Positions 53,636 through 62,555 of a stretch of DNA of 64,000 nt are shown piece after piece. Under the pieces are notes generated by a model. The model was not told the DNA's origin. It saw only the letters and a list, made by a program, of their open reading frames with translations, and did no database searches. Within the stretch, counting starts at the first letter, position 1, and each line of letters starts with the position of its first letter. The stretch comes from Parapedobacter sp035556095 (GTDB taxonomy: Bacteria > Bacteroidota > Bacteroidia > Sphingobacteriales > Sphingobacteriaceae), in assembly GCF_035556095.1 (NCBI RefSeq), contig NZ_DATMFT010000032.1:186001-250000 (forward strand). The letters run 5' to 3'. Both the position numbers and the translations under genes were made by a program.

Positions 53636-54313
53636 ATGACACATCTGGAAAGTGAGCTGAAGAAACTCAGGGAAGACACCGAGGCCATGTGGCACTTGGT
53701 GATCAGTCAGTTGGAAAAAACACATACCGCGTTGACCGATTTCGACAAGGGCTTATGCCGCGAGGTTATCGCCACGGAAAAACGGGTAAACTCCATGGAG
53801 CTTGCCCTCGACCGCAATTGCGAGCACCTATTTGCCTTGCATACACCGGTAGCTATCGACCTCCGGTTTGTGCTGGCCATACTGAAAATCAATAATAACC
53901 TGGAGCGCCTGGGCGACATCGCCGAAGGGATATGCAAATACCTGTTGTCGGAGGATCAGGCGTACGACAAGCAACTAGTTACGGCTACCCAGCTAGACGA
54001 GATGTTTGTAAAGGCCCTAGCGATCGTGGAAGATACGCTGACCGCATTCCAGGGCGAAGACACGAAGTTGGCACGGACCATCTTCCAGAAAGACGAAGAG
54101 CTTGACGTCATCAACAACCTGGCCAACCAACGCCTCACCGAGTATATCGGCCAGCGGCCAGACAATATCGGGCAAGCGCTCAACACCCTTTCCATGATCC
54201 GCAGGCTGGAGCGCGTGGGCGACCAAAGTAAAAACATGGCTGAGGAGATTATCTTCTACCTGGAAGCGAAAGTGCTCCGCCACGGGGGCAATAAGAAGAA
54301 AAAATTGCATTAA
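53636..54313 (+). CDS. phoU: Phosphate signalling protein PhoU
   Basis: 225 residues, two copies of the three-helix PhoU bundle with acidic metal-binding motifs (EKRVNSMELALDRNCEHLF in the first; ELDVINNLANQRLTEYI and a final RVGDQSKNMAEEIIFYLE in the second). Acts with PstB to silence the Pho two-component system when phosphate is ample. It lies 32 bp after pstB. No Pho kinase/regulator pair is in the window. Confidence 0.93.
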   Translation: MTHLESELKKLREDTEAMWHLVISQLEKTHTALTDFDKGLCREVIATEKRVNSMELALDRNCEHLFALHTPVAIDLRFVLAILKINNNLERLGDIAEGICKYLLSEDQAYDKQLVTATQLDEMFVKALAIVEDTLTAFQGEDTKLARTIFQKDEELDVINNLANQRLTEYIGQRPDNIGQALNTLSMIRRLERVGDQSKNMAEEIIFYLEAKVLRHGGNKKKKLH

Positions 54314-54379
54314 ATTCATATCTTCGCGCGAAATACCGGAGTTGATACGGTTTCGATTTAACTCATTAACCCAATGTGC

Positions 54380-54964
54380 ATGAAAGCAAAATTATCTTTT
54401 CTCGCGACGATAGTGACTCTTCTAGTGGTTTACAACGGGGCGTTTGCCCAGCGCAACACCGGAAACGAGAAACACGACGTAAAACTCAACGCGCTCAATC
54501 TCATCGTGTTTAAGACACTGGACTTGTCTTATGAACATATCGCCAGCCCCAACTCCACGTTTGGGGTTTCGTTGTTGGCCAACCTACAGGATGAGCCCAG
54601 TTGGCTATCAGACATTGGCGAAATGCCTTATTATAACGAAAAATTCGCCATCACGCCCTACTACCGGCATTTCTTTATGAACCGCTATGCCAAAGGCTTC
54701 TTTTTGGAAGCGTTCGGCATGTTCAACAGCCAAAAGCGGTACGACGAAGTGTATGACTCGGAAACTTACGAATCACATTACAACTATCTAGGCCGGTCCA
54801 CTAATTTCGCCGTCGGCATCGCCATCGGCGGCAAGGTTGTGAGCCGCAAAAATTTCCTGTTTGAATTTTTCGGGGGTGTAGGCCGCAACCTGATACAGTC
54901 GGACACCGACGTTGGCACCGAGTTCGTCCCCAGGGTGGGCATCAATCTTGGCTACCGGTTTTAG
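54380..54964 (+). CDS. DUF3575-like outer-membrane beta-barrel protein
   Basis: 194 residues, signal peptide to about 24 (GAFAQ). KLNALNLIVFKTLDLSYEHI is the DUF3575 opening; alternating barrel strands follow, ending INLGYRF with a terminal Phe. Predicted small outer-membrane barrel of unknown role. A second ATG two codons upstream (54374) is possible. It lies 66 bp after phoU and might be co-transcribed with it. Confidence 0.85.
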   Translation: MKAKLSFLATIVTLLVVYNGAFAQRNTGNEKHDVKLNALNLIVFKTLDLSYEHIASPNSTFGVSLLANLQDEPSWLSDIGEMPYYNEKFAITPYYRHFFMNRYAKGFFLEAFGMFNSQKRYDEVYDSETYESHYNYLGRSTNFAVGIAIGGKVVSRKNFLFEFFGGVGRNLIQSDTDVGTEFVPRVGINLGYRF

Positions 54965-55018
54965 ACCAACCGGGCCCCGCTCACGCGGGAACGAGCCATA
55001 AGAAAAAAATGTATAAGA

Positions 55019-55058
55019 AAGCCTGAGGATACCGCTGCAAGACGATCTCCTCAGGCTT
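55019..55058. terminator. Hairpin between convergent genes
   Basis: AAGCCTGAGGA (55019-55029) pairs perfectly with TCCTCAGGCTT (55048-55058). On the minus strand it leads into a T-rich stretch, so it probably ends transcription of the 55067-55459 gene and possibly of the DUF3575 gene from the other side. Confidence 0.7.
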
Positions 55059-55066
55059 GACCGACG

Positions 55067-55459
55067 TTAGCGCCCCCGCCGTCGCAAACGGTGCAGCAAC
55101 CAAGTCACTCCAAAGCTCATCACCGCACCGATGGCGGCAAGCAGCGTTGTACGCAGCATATCGTGTACACCCAATTGGCCAACGATGCTTAGCAATGTGC
55201 CGATCCGGTATTCATACTGCCAGGCATGCTTCAGCTTGGCGATGTCCATCAGCAGTTGCCCCCGCTGCGGCCCACGCCGTACGCGTACCCACAGTAGCAC
55301 CTTCGTTACCGTATGGCTCTCGGGTGGCGGCACCAGTTTGAAGCCCGAGCTCACCAGCTTGTGGGCATCGCCACCTGCCTGGGATTTCGGATCGGACACC
55401 TGTTGGCTGAACGATAAGATATTTTTCAAGGCATGTGGCCGCGAAAGCGATTGGGGCAC
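55067..55459 (-). CDS. Hypothetical protein with C-terminal membrane segment
   Basis: 130 residues from GTG 55457-55459 (an in-frame stop lies just before it), or 120 from TTG 55427-55429. A soluble basic region is followed by one transmembrane segment (TTLLAAIGAVMSFGVTWLL) and an Arg-rich tail. Codon choice looks coding (G/C-rich third positions). I recognise no family. The longest plus-strand frame here is Cys/Ser/Thr/Arg-rich and looks like a shadow. Confidence 0.5.
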   Translation of the reverse strand: MPQSLSRPHALKNILSFSQQVSDPKSQAGGDAHKLVSSGFKLVPPPESHTVTKVLLWVRVRRGPQRGQLLMDIAKLKHAWQYEYRIGTLLSIVGQLGVHDMLRTTLLAAIGAVMSFGVTWLLHRLRRRGR

Positions 55460-55934
55460 CTATATTGACCGGCCGGAAGATCACAGTAGTTATAATCCGC
55501 AGATACAAGCGCTCCAATCGCTTTCCGGCCGGCATGAAGACGAGGAAGATCGGTATAATGATGAACCCGACGAACGCGAGGAAACCCTGCTCGACATCAA
55601 CGAACTGATGGACGACGGCGTAGAAATGTGGCGTTACGTCGAAATGCGAAAGGATTATATAAAGACTATCATTCGGCAGGGATGGAAATTAGCAAGAATG
55701 CTCTCGACTTTATGCTCCCTCGGGCTATCTTGTACACCTATAATCAACTCCCCCCGCGTTATTGGCAAAAGCCACAATATGGGGAAATGATCAGCTGTCC
55801 GATTCAACGCCGTTGTCTACAGGTATTGATTCCCGCTTTTGGTATGATTTGTGTGCGTCATTAGGCACACCAAGGGTTGAGGCTATCCTATTTACTTGAA
55901 TTATTGATCGATGACAAATTTAAATTTGTTTGCT
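55460..55934. other. Unresolved stretch with competing open frames
   Basis: The plus strand has an acidic open frame across about 55440-55700 (HEDEEDRYNDEPDEREETLL, DINELMDDGVEMWRYVEM) without a convincing start of its own. The minus strand, in its hydrophobic complement, reads VTPHFYAVVHQF, then GFIIIPIFLVF, up to a stop near 55690. Acidic codons read as Phe/Val/Ile on the other strand, so one is the shadow of the other. I cannot decide, and a decayed gene is possible. 55700-55934 shows nothing clear. Confidence 0.4.
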
Positions 55935-57125
55935 ATGAAAACCTTACGAAATCTTACGGGGAAGGTCTTGTTTACTGTGGCGCTACTGACGGTGGTTGGC
56001 TTGCTAGCAGTACGCGCTCAGGAAAAAATCACGGATTTACAAATCGGTGATGCTGCACCAGATTTTGAACTGCTCGGTATTGACGGCAAGACCTATTCCT
56101 TGGCAGATTTCGCGGATGGGAAGTTGCTGATGGTTTTCTTTACCTCAAATCATTGCCCGACATCGCATGGGGTGGAAGAACGCTTATTGGCTTTTTTGGA
56201 TGAGACGGATAAAAAGGATCTTTCTTTCGTGGCCATCAATCCCAATCATCCGGATGGATTAAGTATTGACGAACTTAGCTTTGGCATTTATAACGATGGG
56301 TACGAAGATATGATCCGTTATGCGGCAGATCGCGGATTCACCTTCCCGTACCTATATGACGGCGAAACGCAAGATGTTGCCAGGGCTTACGGCTGCTTGG
56401 CCACACCGCATGTATTTATATTCGATGAGCAGCGCAAATTGCGTTACAAAGGTCGTTTTGATGATTCGATGTATGCCGATGTCTCGACGGTAAAGTCGCC
56501 AGATGCCCGAAATGCGGTTCAGGCATTGTTGACCGGAGAAGAGGTACCTGTCGCGGTGACGCAACCCATGGGCTGCTCCACGAAATGGCGCAGTAAAAAA
56601 GCCGGCATCCTCGAGCGGATGGCGCAATGGGATAAAACTCCCGTTGATGTAGCGCCAATCGATACCGATCAAGTTGCCGCGGTGCGCGCAAATGGCAGCA
56701 ATAATTTCCGTTTGATCAATGTCTGGGCTACCTGGTGTGTCCCTTGCGTGGAGGAATTCCCGATATTGGTTTCCGCTGCAAGACGATTCGATTGGCGAAA
56801 TTTTGATTTTATCACCATTAGTGTGGATCATAAAGACCAAAAAGATGCGGTCAAAGCGTTTTTGGAGGGCCAAGGCGCAGGCTTATCAGACCCAGGCCGT
56901 GGGCGAGTGCTTGAAGATGGCAGGACAACCAATAGCTACTTGTTTACTGGGGGCAATGCGGATGAGTTGATGAAGACGTTGGATGACCAATGGCAAGGAG
57001 GCGTTCCCTACACGGTCTTGGTGAATCCACAGGGTGAAGTGGTCTGGCGGAATCACGGGGTAGTGGAAGAAGAGGAAATGCTCAGGCAAATAGTGAATGT
57101 AATCGGTGCACATTATGTGCCTTAA
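55935..57125 (+). CDS. Exported protein with two thioredoxin-like domains
   Basis: About 396 residues from the ATG at 55935 (an in-frame ATG lies 8 codons earlier). Signal peptide to about 29 (AVRAQ). The first domain (about 35-190) is AhpC/TlpA-like, with a single Cys in SNHCPTSHG, typical of redoxin-family peroxidase-like proteins. The second (about 235-396) is TlpA-like with a full active site WATWCVPC. Probably periplasmic thiol-disulfide chemistry; the first domain may be the substrate partner of the second (inference). Confidence 0.85.
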   Translation: MKTLRNLTGKVLFTVALLTVVGLLAVRAQEKITDLQIGDAAPDFELLGIDGKTYSLADFADGKLLMVFFTSNHCPTSHGVEERLLAFLDETDKKDLSFVAINPNHPDGLSIDELSFGIYNDGYEDMIRYAADRGFTFPYLYDGETQDVARAYGCLATPHVFIFDEQRKLRYKGRFDDSMYADVSTVKSPDARNAVQALLTGEEVPVAVTQPMGCSTKWRSKKAGILERMAQWDKTPVDVAPIDTDQVAAVRANGSNNFRLINVWATWCVPCVEEFPILVSAARRFDWRNFDFITISVDHKDQKDAVKAFLEGQGAGLSDPGRGRVLEDGRTTNSYLFTGGNADELMKTLDDQWQGGVPYTVLVNPQGEVVWRNHGVVEEEEMLRQIVNVIGAHYVP

Positions 57126-57214
57126 ATAGGGTTATTCCAGATGTACCCTCCCGAAAGCCACTTGCAAGAAAAGGTAAATGTAATGTAAACAGGTCTCCTA
57201 ATGTGTGAGCCGTA

Positions 57215-58117
57215 TTATGGCTGGAGAGCGTTTTCAATGGCATCATATGCTAAGCGAAATCCCGTTTTTTTCAACTTTTCATTATCCACTCTCGAACCGG
57301 TCAACAATATTATACCCATCTCTCCAAGCAGTAGCTTTATGAGAAATGCCGGTGCATTGGGTAGAAAACTGCCCTTTCCGAAAGACCTTAGCAATGCTTT
57401 TGAAAAAACATTCATCGTAATATGCTGGGACGAAACCACATTGAAAACCCCTGCTATTTTATCATTTTGTAAGATAAACTCATACAAACTGACCAGATCC
57501 CGAATATCAATCCAAGGTAAATATTGCTTACCGTCGCCTAAGGAAACATTGACACCTAATTTAGCCAATGGCGCTAATTTTTGATACATCCCACCCCCTT
57601 TCCCAATCACAACACCTTTTCTTAAGATGACAGTGGTAACGCCCAGACTCTCAAATTGACGTGCCGCTTTCTCCCACTGATCACAAACAAAGGCCAGAAA
57701 GTCGTTTCCATTAACGGATGTTTCTGTGAATATTTCATTGGTGGTAACCGCTCCGTAATAACCCGTAGCAGATGAGGAAATGAAGGTATCTATACGAATA
57801 GCTAGTGTAGCTACATATTTATAAAGTACATCGATGGCTTTTGTGCGACTTTCAAGGATCTCAACTTTTCTCTTTTCCGTCCAGCGCTTTTCCGTGATGT
57901 TAACACCTGTCAGATTGATTATTTTCGTAACGCCATCAAATGCATCCTTCTCGATATAACCTTTTTCAATATCCCAACGAAAATATCGCACGTTTTTAGC
58001 CTGGATAATGGCACTTCTTCGCATCAATACATGGATGGTGTATCCACAAATTAAGAGATGTTTTATCAAGAATTCTCCTACAAAGCCTGTTCCTCCCGCA
58101 ATAAGTACCTTTTCCAT
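57215..58117 (-). CDS. TIGR01777-type NAD(P)-dependent epimerase (YfcH-like)
   Basis: 300 residues, extended SDR fold. GGTGFVGEFLIKHL at the start (cofactor loop), INLTGVNITEKRWTEKRK near 68-85, SSSATGYYG (catalytic Ser and Tyr) near 114, and a late SRVDNEKLKKTGFRLAY, the hallmark of the TIGR01777 family. Cytoplasmic; the reaction of this family is not established. It is less G+C-rich than its neighbours. Confidence 0.9.
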   Translation of the reverse strand: MEKVLIAGGTGFVGEFLIKHLLICGYTIHVLMRRSAIIQAKNVRYFRWDIEKGYIEKDAFDGVTKIINLTGVNITEKRWTEKRKVEILESRTKAIDVLYKYVATLAIRIDTFISSSATGYYGAVTTNEIFTETSVNGNDFLAFVCDQWEKAARQFESLGVTTVILRKGVVIGKGGGMYQKLAPLAKLGVNVSLGDGKQYLPWIDIRDLVSLYEFILQNDKIAGVFNVVSSQHITMNVFSKALLRSFGKGSFLPNAPAFLIKLLLGEMGIILLTGSRVDNEKLKKTGFRLAYDAIENALQP

Positions 58118-58144
58118 ATGCTTTAATTAAAATCATCAGTCATA

Positions 58145-58312
58145 TTATTTGCGTATGGAACCCGGTTTAATTAGCACCTTCACAATCACGACATATACCA
58201 CCGCGAGAATGAAGCCGATAACGCCTTTATTCGGGATGCGACCTCCATTTAAAAAGAGCTCAATAAGTTGCAAAGCAACGTCGGCACCCAGTGTTAAAGA
58301 AAAAATCCACAT
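58145..58312 (-). CDS. Small membrane protein (55 residues)
   Basis: The minus-strand frame ending TAA at 58145 reads MWIFSLTLGADVALQLIELF, then NGGRIPNKGVIGFILAVVYVVIV and a basic tail KVLIKPGSIRK: two hydrophobic segments with a polar turn, like a genuine small inner-membrane protein. The frame stays open upstream to about 58369 (KRKAFFRKNAPAEIF), where only an ATT could start, so ATG 58310-58312 is the conservative choice. It is 27 bp upstream of the epimerase gene on the same strand. No family recognised. Confidence 0.45.
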   Translation of the reverse strand: MWIFSLTLGADVALQLIELFLNGGRIPNKGVIGFILAVVYVVIVKVLIKPGSIRK

Positions 58313-58443
58313 CAAACCATTGAAGATTTCTGCGGGGGCATTTTTACGAAAAAAAGCTTTCCTTTTAATCGTTCATACCGCAAAGATAATAAGATCGCGT
58401 TAACGGTCTGTTAATACAGGAATAAGCGACGATATCGTCTCCA

Positions 58444-60948
58444 CTACACCATGCCACCCATAAGTGGATCGGTATGGCTGGCGTTCCCGGTTTCGACATG
58501 TCCGGCAAATCGCTGATAAAAAGACGGATCATGATCACTGGTGACCTCGAGATCATACCAGCCGTAAGAATCTTCCAAATTAATGACAACATCCCTGCCC
58601 GAACGCAGCTTATAAAGCGGCTTATCTTTCTTATATGCTATCATGCTAACGTTTAACTCGTGATGCTTCATGCCTTCACTAGAGACAGCCTTCAACAGCA
58701 CGACTTCCCTATTGTTTACCACCCCGTGCTCCAGCCGTACGCTTGGACTCGTAGCTTTTGCGCCGTGACCGGCACCGCCGAACTCCCTAAAAAAGCCATT
58801 TGGACCATAGATTTCCAGGTGATAGGTGTCCGATGCAAATTGATCCAATGGCCAACGGTACTCCAACGGTTCGCCTTCCTTTACGGCAAAGTTCCACGTT
58901 CTTCCCATTTCACGGTTTGTACCATAGGGTTCACGGCTGATTGCTATGAACGGGACACCAACGACTTTCGTTTTGGGCAACTTCCCTTCCAATTCAAACC
59001 GCACGATCAGTTCAGTCGCCGTATTGCCACCACCACTCGTGTGCGCATTTACCTGCAAATCATAAGGTATAGCGCAGGCCGGCTTGATTCCCTTTTCCTG
59101 GCGAGGCAAAAGGTCTTTCGGATCCAACGACCCATTTTTGATGCCTTCCAATTGTTCCGCATCCAACAATTCGAAATTTCCCGGCAAATCCTTGTTACGG
59201 GCAGCATGGATACGTTCCACATAACGGTTCCGATCGACCGATTGTATGGTAGGCGCGGTTGTTTCTTCAACCGGGCGGAATACCGAGGTTAGGTTTCCAC
59301 AGACTAATCGACGCCACTCACTCAGGTTTGACTCTTCTATTTTCTTCCCTGTTTTATGTTCCAGAAAATGCTCCAGAAACATCAGTGTGGAGGTTAGATC
59401 ACACACCTCTGAATTGACCCACCCCCCTTTTGACCATGGAGATGCCACAACCAATGGTACGCGGAAACCCAACCCGACGGGGCTGTCGAGGGTGGCATCT
59501 GTATTTTTCGTCCGCAGCTTTTCTTGGTCTGCGGTCACGTACTCGTCTCGGGTATCTAATCCTATTGGCACCGCTCCGCTTTCTGGCCTGCTGCTCAGCG
59601 GCGGTACAAAGGGAGCTATGTGATCGAAATAGCCATCGTTCTCATCGTAGTTTAGGATAAAAATGGTTTTTCTCCATACTTCCGGGTTTTTGGTCAGTAT
59701 GTCCAAGGCTTCCGACACATACCATGCACCATACCAAGGGTAGCCCGGATGGTCAGAAAATATACCGGGAGCTACCAACCAGGATACTGTCGGTAATTTC
59801 CCTTCGTTTACATCTTTCCTGAATTGATAGAAAATGTCCCCTTTGGGCACCTCAACCGTTTTGTTGCCTTCATCGTCTTGATAGGTAATCGTTTCGAGGG
59901 TATGGTAATCGGGGTCGCCGGTATTGGTTAACAATGCTCGTTTATGGATTTGCTTTTCGAAGTCGGAAAGTTTTTCGTAGTTCTCCTGGCTGAATACCCG
60001 GTGCTCCTCAACTAGCCCTGATAGTTCATTGGACAGCTTTTTACGCGTTTCCTCATCGAGCTCCTTATCATTCAGTAGTTTTTCGATTTCCGGAATGCGC
60101 ACCGCCCTGTACTGCCTTCTGGCCGGGTGAAACCGTACGCCGTATTGCTTATGGAACTCCAAGTTATTGTTTGTGAAATTGGCCAGCCAAGCATCCTGTT
60201 CCCTACTCAGCCCGATGGAAATACTCAATTCATTCTGGTACACCTTCCAGTCTATCCCCGCAGCCTGCAAGCGTTCGGGGTATGTCTTCCAGCTCACATC
60301 GCGGTAGTTGATCTGCCCATTCTCCACATGGGCCACCGAATCGCCATTACGGGGTTCTTCGCGAATGGTGCCTGCCCAGAAATACGAGCGGTTGGCACTG
60401 GTACCGGTGAGAGAAGAACAAAAATGTTGGTCGCAAACGGTAAAGGCATCCCCAAATGCGTAGTAGAAAGGGATATCTTGCCTATTATGATAACCCATGG
60501 TGAGGGGCAAGTGCTTATATTCTGGATTTCCAGGTCTTTTCGCATCCAGCCATTGATCCATTTTACCGTCATTCCTCGCTTGGACCATATCCCGCCAGCC
60601 ATGTGGTAGTGACCCCATCCAGGTTGTCTTGCTGTTTTCAATATCCAGGCGGAAAGGGCCGTAGCTTTTGTTGTCCTTGTCTGTTTGGAACCATACAGGG
60701 ATTCCATCGGGCAATTTCATGGCACGGGGATCATTGAAACCCCTTACGCCACGCATGGTACCGTAGCAGTGGTCAAACGATCGGTTTTCCTGCATCAAAA
60801 AAACGATGTGTTCTGCGTCGAGGTATGTGCTTCCGGCGGGTGCATCAATGGCTAAAGCACGCTGTATCGATTCCGGCAAAAGATTAATCATGGCCGTGGC
60901 ACCTGCCAGCAACGACGCTTTCTTTAAAAACGCTCTTCTTGTTTCCAT
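58444..60948 (-). CDS. plcN: Exported phosphocholine-specific phospholipase C
   Basis: 834 residues. Tat signal TRRAFLKKASLLAGA. The phosphoesterase domain carries FLMQENRSFDHCYG near 50-63 (catalytic Thr/Asn region of the acid-phosphatase-like PLC fold), SSLTGTSANR, NYDENDGYFDHIAPF and VPLVVASPWSKGG. Two C-terminal DUF756-type beta domains follow. Bacterial homologs (PlcH/PlcN) cleave phosphatidylcholine or sphingomyelin head groups; Tat export is characteristic. Downstream of a SusCD pair, it may release phosphate-containing head groups. Whether it prefers choline is not visible. The symbol follows the non-haemolytic homolog. Confidence 0.9.
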   Translation of the reverse strand: METRRAFLKKASLLAGATAMINLLPESIQRALAIDAPAGSTYLDAEHIVFLMQENRSFDHCYGTMRGVRGFNDPRAMKLPDGIPVWFQTDKDNKSYGPFRLDIENSKTTWMGSLPHGWRDMVQARNDGKMDQWLDAKRPGNPEYKHLPLTMGYHNRQDIPFYYAFGDAFTVCDQHFCSSLTGTSANRSYFWAGTIREEPRNGDSVAHVENGQINYRDVSWKTYPERLQAAGIDWKVYQNELSISIGLSREQDAWLANFTNNNLEFHKQYGVRFHPARRQYRAVRIPEIEKLLNDKELDEETRKKLSNELSGLVEEHRVFSQENYEKLSDFEKQIHKRALLTNTGDPDYHTLETITYQDDEGNKTVEVPKGDIFYQFRKDVNEGKLPTVSWLVAPGIFSDHPGYPWYGAWYVSEALDILTKNPEVWRKTIFILNYDENDGYFDHIAPFVPPLSSRPESGAVPIGLDTRDEYVTADQEKLRTKNTDATLDSPVGLGFRVPLVVASPWSKGGWVNSEVCDLTSTLMFLEHFLEHKTGKKIEESNLSEWRRLVCGNLTSVFRPVEETTAPTIQSVDRNRYVERIHAARNKDLPGNFELLDAEQLEGIKNGSLDPKDLLPRQEKGIKPACAIPYDLQVNAHTSGGGNTATELIVRFELEGKLPKTKVVGVPFIAISREPYGTNREMGRTWNFAVKEGEPLEYRWPLDQFASDTYHLEIYGPNGFFREFGGAGHGAKATSPSVRLEHGVVNNREVVLLKAVSSEGMKHHELNVSMIAYKKDKPLYKLRSGRDVVINLEDSYGWYDLEVTSDHDPSFYQRFAGHVETGNASHTDPLMGGMV

Positions 60949-60965
60949 GGTTTATAAATATATTA

Positions 60966-60995
60966 AGGTAGCTGCCGATTCGTAGGCAGCTACCT
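60966..60995. other. Strong hairpin between susD-like gene and plc gene
   Basis: AGGTAGCTGCC and GGCAGCTACCT pair perfectly over 11 bp with an 8-nt loop, 18 bp before the phospholipase ATG. On the minus strand it is followed by TTAATATATTT rather than a clean T-run, so it may be a partial terminator or attenuator lowering plc expression relative to susCD. Confidence 0.6.
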
Positions 60996-61024
60996 CTAGT
61001 ATTGAAAAATAGTTTAGCTTTAAA

Positions 61025-62524
61025 TCATTGCAACCACCACGTTTTCGAATGTATATTATCTCCTGCCGAATCGAATTGCCTTTTGATAGCTTCCGAAACC
61101 CTATCGGCGTTGTTATTGTACTCTGACTGGGGGTACATCCATCGATAGGCAACCCTCACCCCAGCAGCTTTGCGCAATTCCGGATATCCGGTTCTCAAAT
61201 GGTCGAAATATGCAGACAGCCCACCCTGATGAAACGAACGTAAATATTTCTGCATCATGATACGTGCTATTTTTTCTTCGTCGTTAGCCGCCGCGTCCAA
61301 CCGAATAATCGGCTGTTGCAGGTAAGCAGTCACGTTATCTTCAGAAACAAAACCGCCGATACCTTTGGCGTAGTTCTCATAAAATTTAAACGCGGACCGT
61401 ATCCCTTGTTCGTAAGCTTCGCTGGCATCTCCGGTGATCCATCCACGCACGATAGCTTCTGCCAAGATAAATTGCTGCTCGGCGTAGCCCATCAATACTA
61501 GGGGCTCGGTGGTAGGATCTTCCGTGTATCGTTCCAACACCTTAGATAAACGGCCTGCAACTGCTTTATTGTTCACCAAGGCATAAGGAACAGCCGGGTC
61601 CCCGCCCTCATACGAAGAAAAATCATCCAACGCTGCCCCTGCCTCTTTACCCAAGCGTGTCTGCCCGAACAGCACAAAAAGACGCGGATCCCTACGGTCT
61701 TGTAACCGGCGGATAAACGTGGAGTCCACATACATTCCGGAACCGTAACCACTGGAGTTGAACTCTGGATAGCGGTTGCCTTCCTGATTCAAAAATACTA
61801 ATTGTGCATCATCTCCGGAAATCGAAGTAAACAACGGCTGGCTGTTTACGATTGATGCAAACTCAGCCTTTACATTGATGTCTGGATCATTTTCTTTACT
61901 AGACAAGGTCATCAATACTTTCAGACGGAAGGCATTGACCAGTTTCTGCCACTGCGCGCCATCTCCCTGATATATAATATCACCGGTGATGATGTCGGCA
62001 TTCTCCGCCAGCAGGTCGTTAGCTTCTTTAAGCTCGGCCAATATGCCTAAGAACACCTCCTTCTGCGTATCGTATTTCGGCGTAAAGATACTTTCACGTT
62101 CGCCTTTCAGTGCTTCCGAATAAGGGATATCTCCGAAGTGCAAGGTCAAGTTGTAGAAATAGTATGCCCGGAAAAACTTAGCCAAAGCGACATAGCTTTT
62201 TGCATCGATTTTTTCGGCCTCTTCTTGCATTTTGACTACGTTACGCAGCAAATCGTACTGTTCAAAACTCCCTCGTTGCCAGCTGTATATCTGGTTAGCG
62301 TTTTCCCCATCCGTCTGTACCAGCATTTTCAGTACATAGAGCGGCCCGGTACCTCGCCAGGTTCTGAACGCATCCCATTGTACTTTGGTCAATTGTGCTT
62401 GCGGGTGCGTAGTAGCAGCCTGATTGGGATTGACATTCACTTCGCCCAACTTCTTACACGAAACCACCGATATTATGGTGCCCACGGCAAGCAGTATGAA
62501 CAATTGATAGGATATCCTTTTCAT
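61025..62524 (-). CDS. susD: SusD/RagB-family lipoprotein (SusD_2 type)
   Basis: 499 residues. Lipobox VVSC at about 20-23. NVNPNQAATTHPQAQLTKVQW is the start typical of the SusD-like 2 subfamily; helices KIDAKSYVALAKFFRAYYFYNLTLHFGDIPYSEAL match the SusD core. It partners the SusC downstream in coordinate. This subfamily is usually tied to non-starch or peptide/lipid-type substrates rather than classical glycans (general knowledge, not shown here). Confidence 0.92.
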   Translation of the reverse strand: MKRISYQLFILLAVGTIISVVSCKKLGEVNVNPNQAATTHPQAQLTKVQWDAFRTWRGTGPLYVLKMLVQTDGENANQIYSWQRGSFEQYDLLRNVVKMQEEAEKIDAKSYVALAKFFRAYYFYNLTLHFGDIPYSEALKGERESIFTPKYDTQKEVFLGILAELKEANDLLAENADIITGDIIYQGDGAQWQKLVNAFRLKVLMTLSSKENDPDINVKAEFASIVNSQPLFTSISGDDAQLVFLNQEGNRYPEFNSSGYGSGMYVDSTFIRRLQDRRDPRLFVLFGQTRLGKEAGAALDDFSSYEGGDPAVPYALVNNKAVAGRLSKVLERYTEDPTTEPLVLMGYAEQQFILAEAIVRGWITGDASEAYEQGIRSAFKFYENYAKGIGGFVSEDNVTAYLQQPIIRLDAAANDEEKIARIMMQKYLRSFHQGGLSAYFDHLRTGYPELRKAAGVRVAYRWMYPQSEYNNNADRVSEAIKRQFDSAGDNIHSKTWWLQ

Positions 62525-62555
62525 GTTATTGTTGTTTATGATCGTTGAGATAAGA

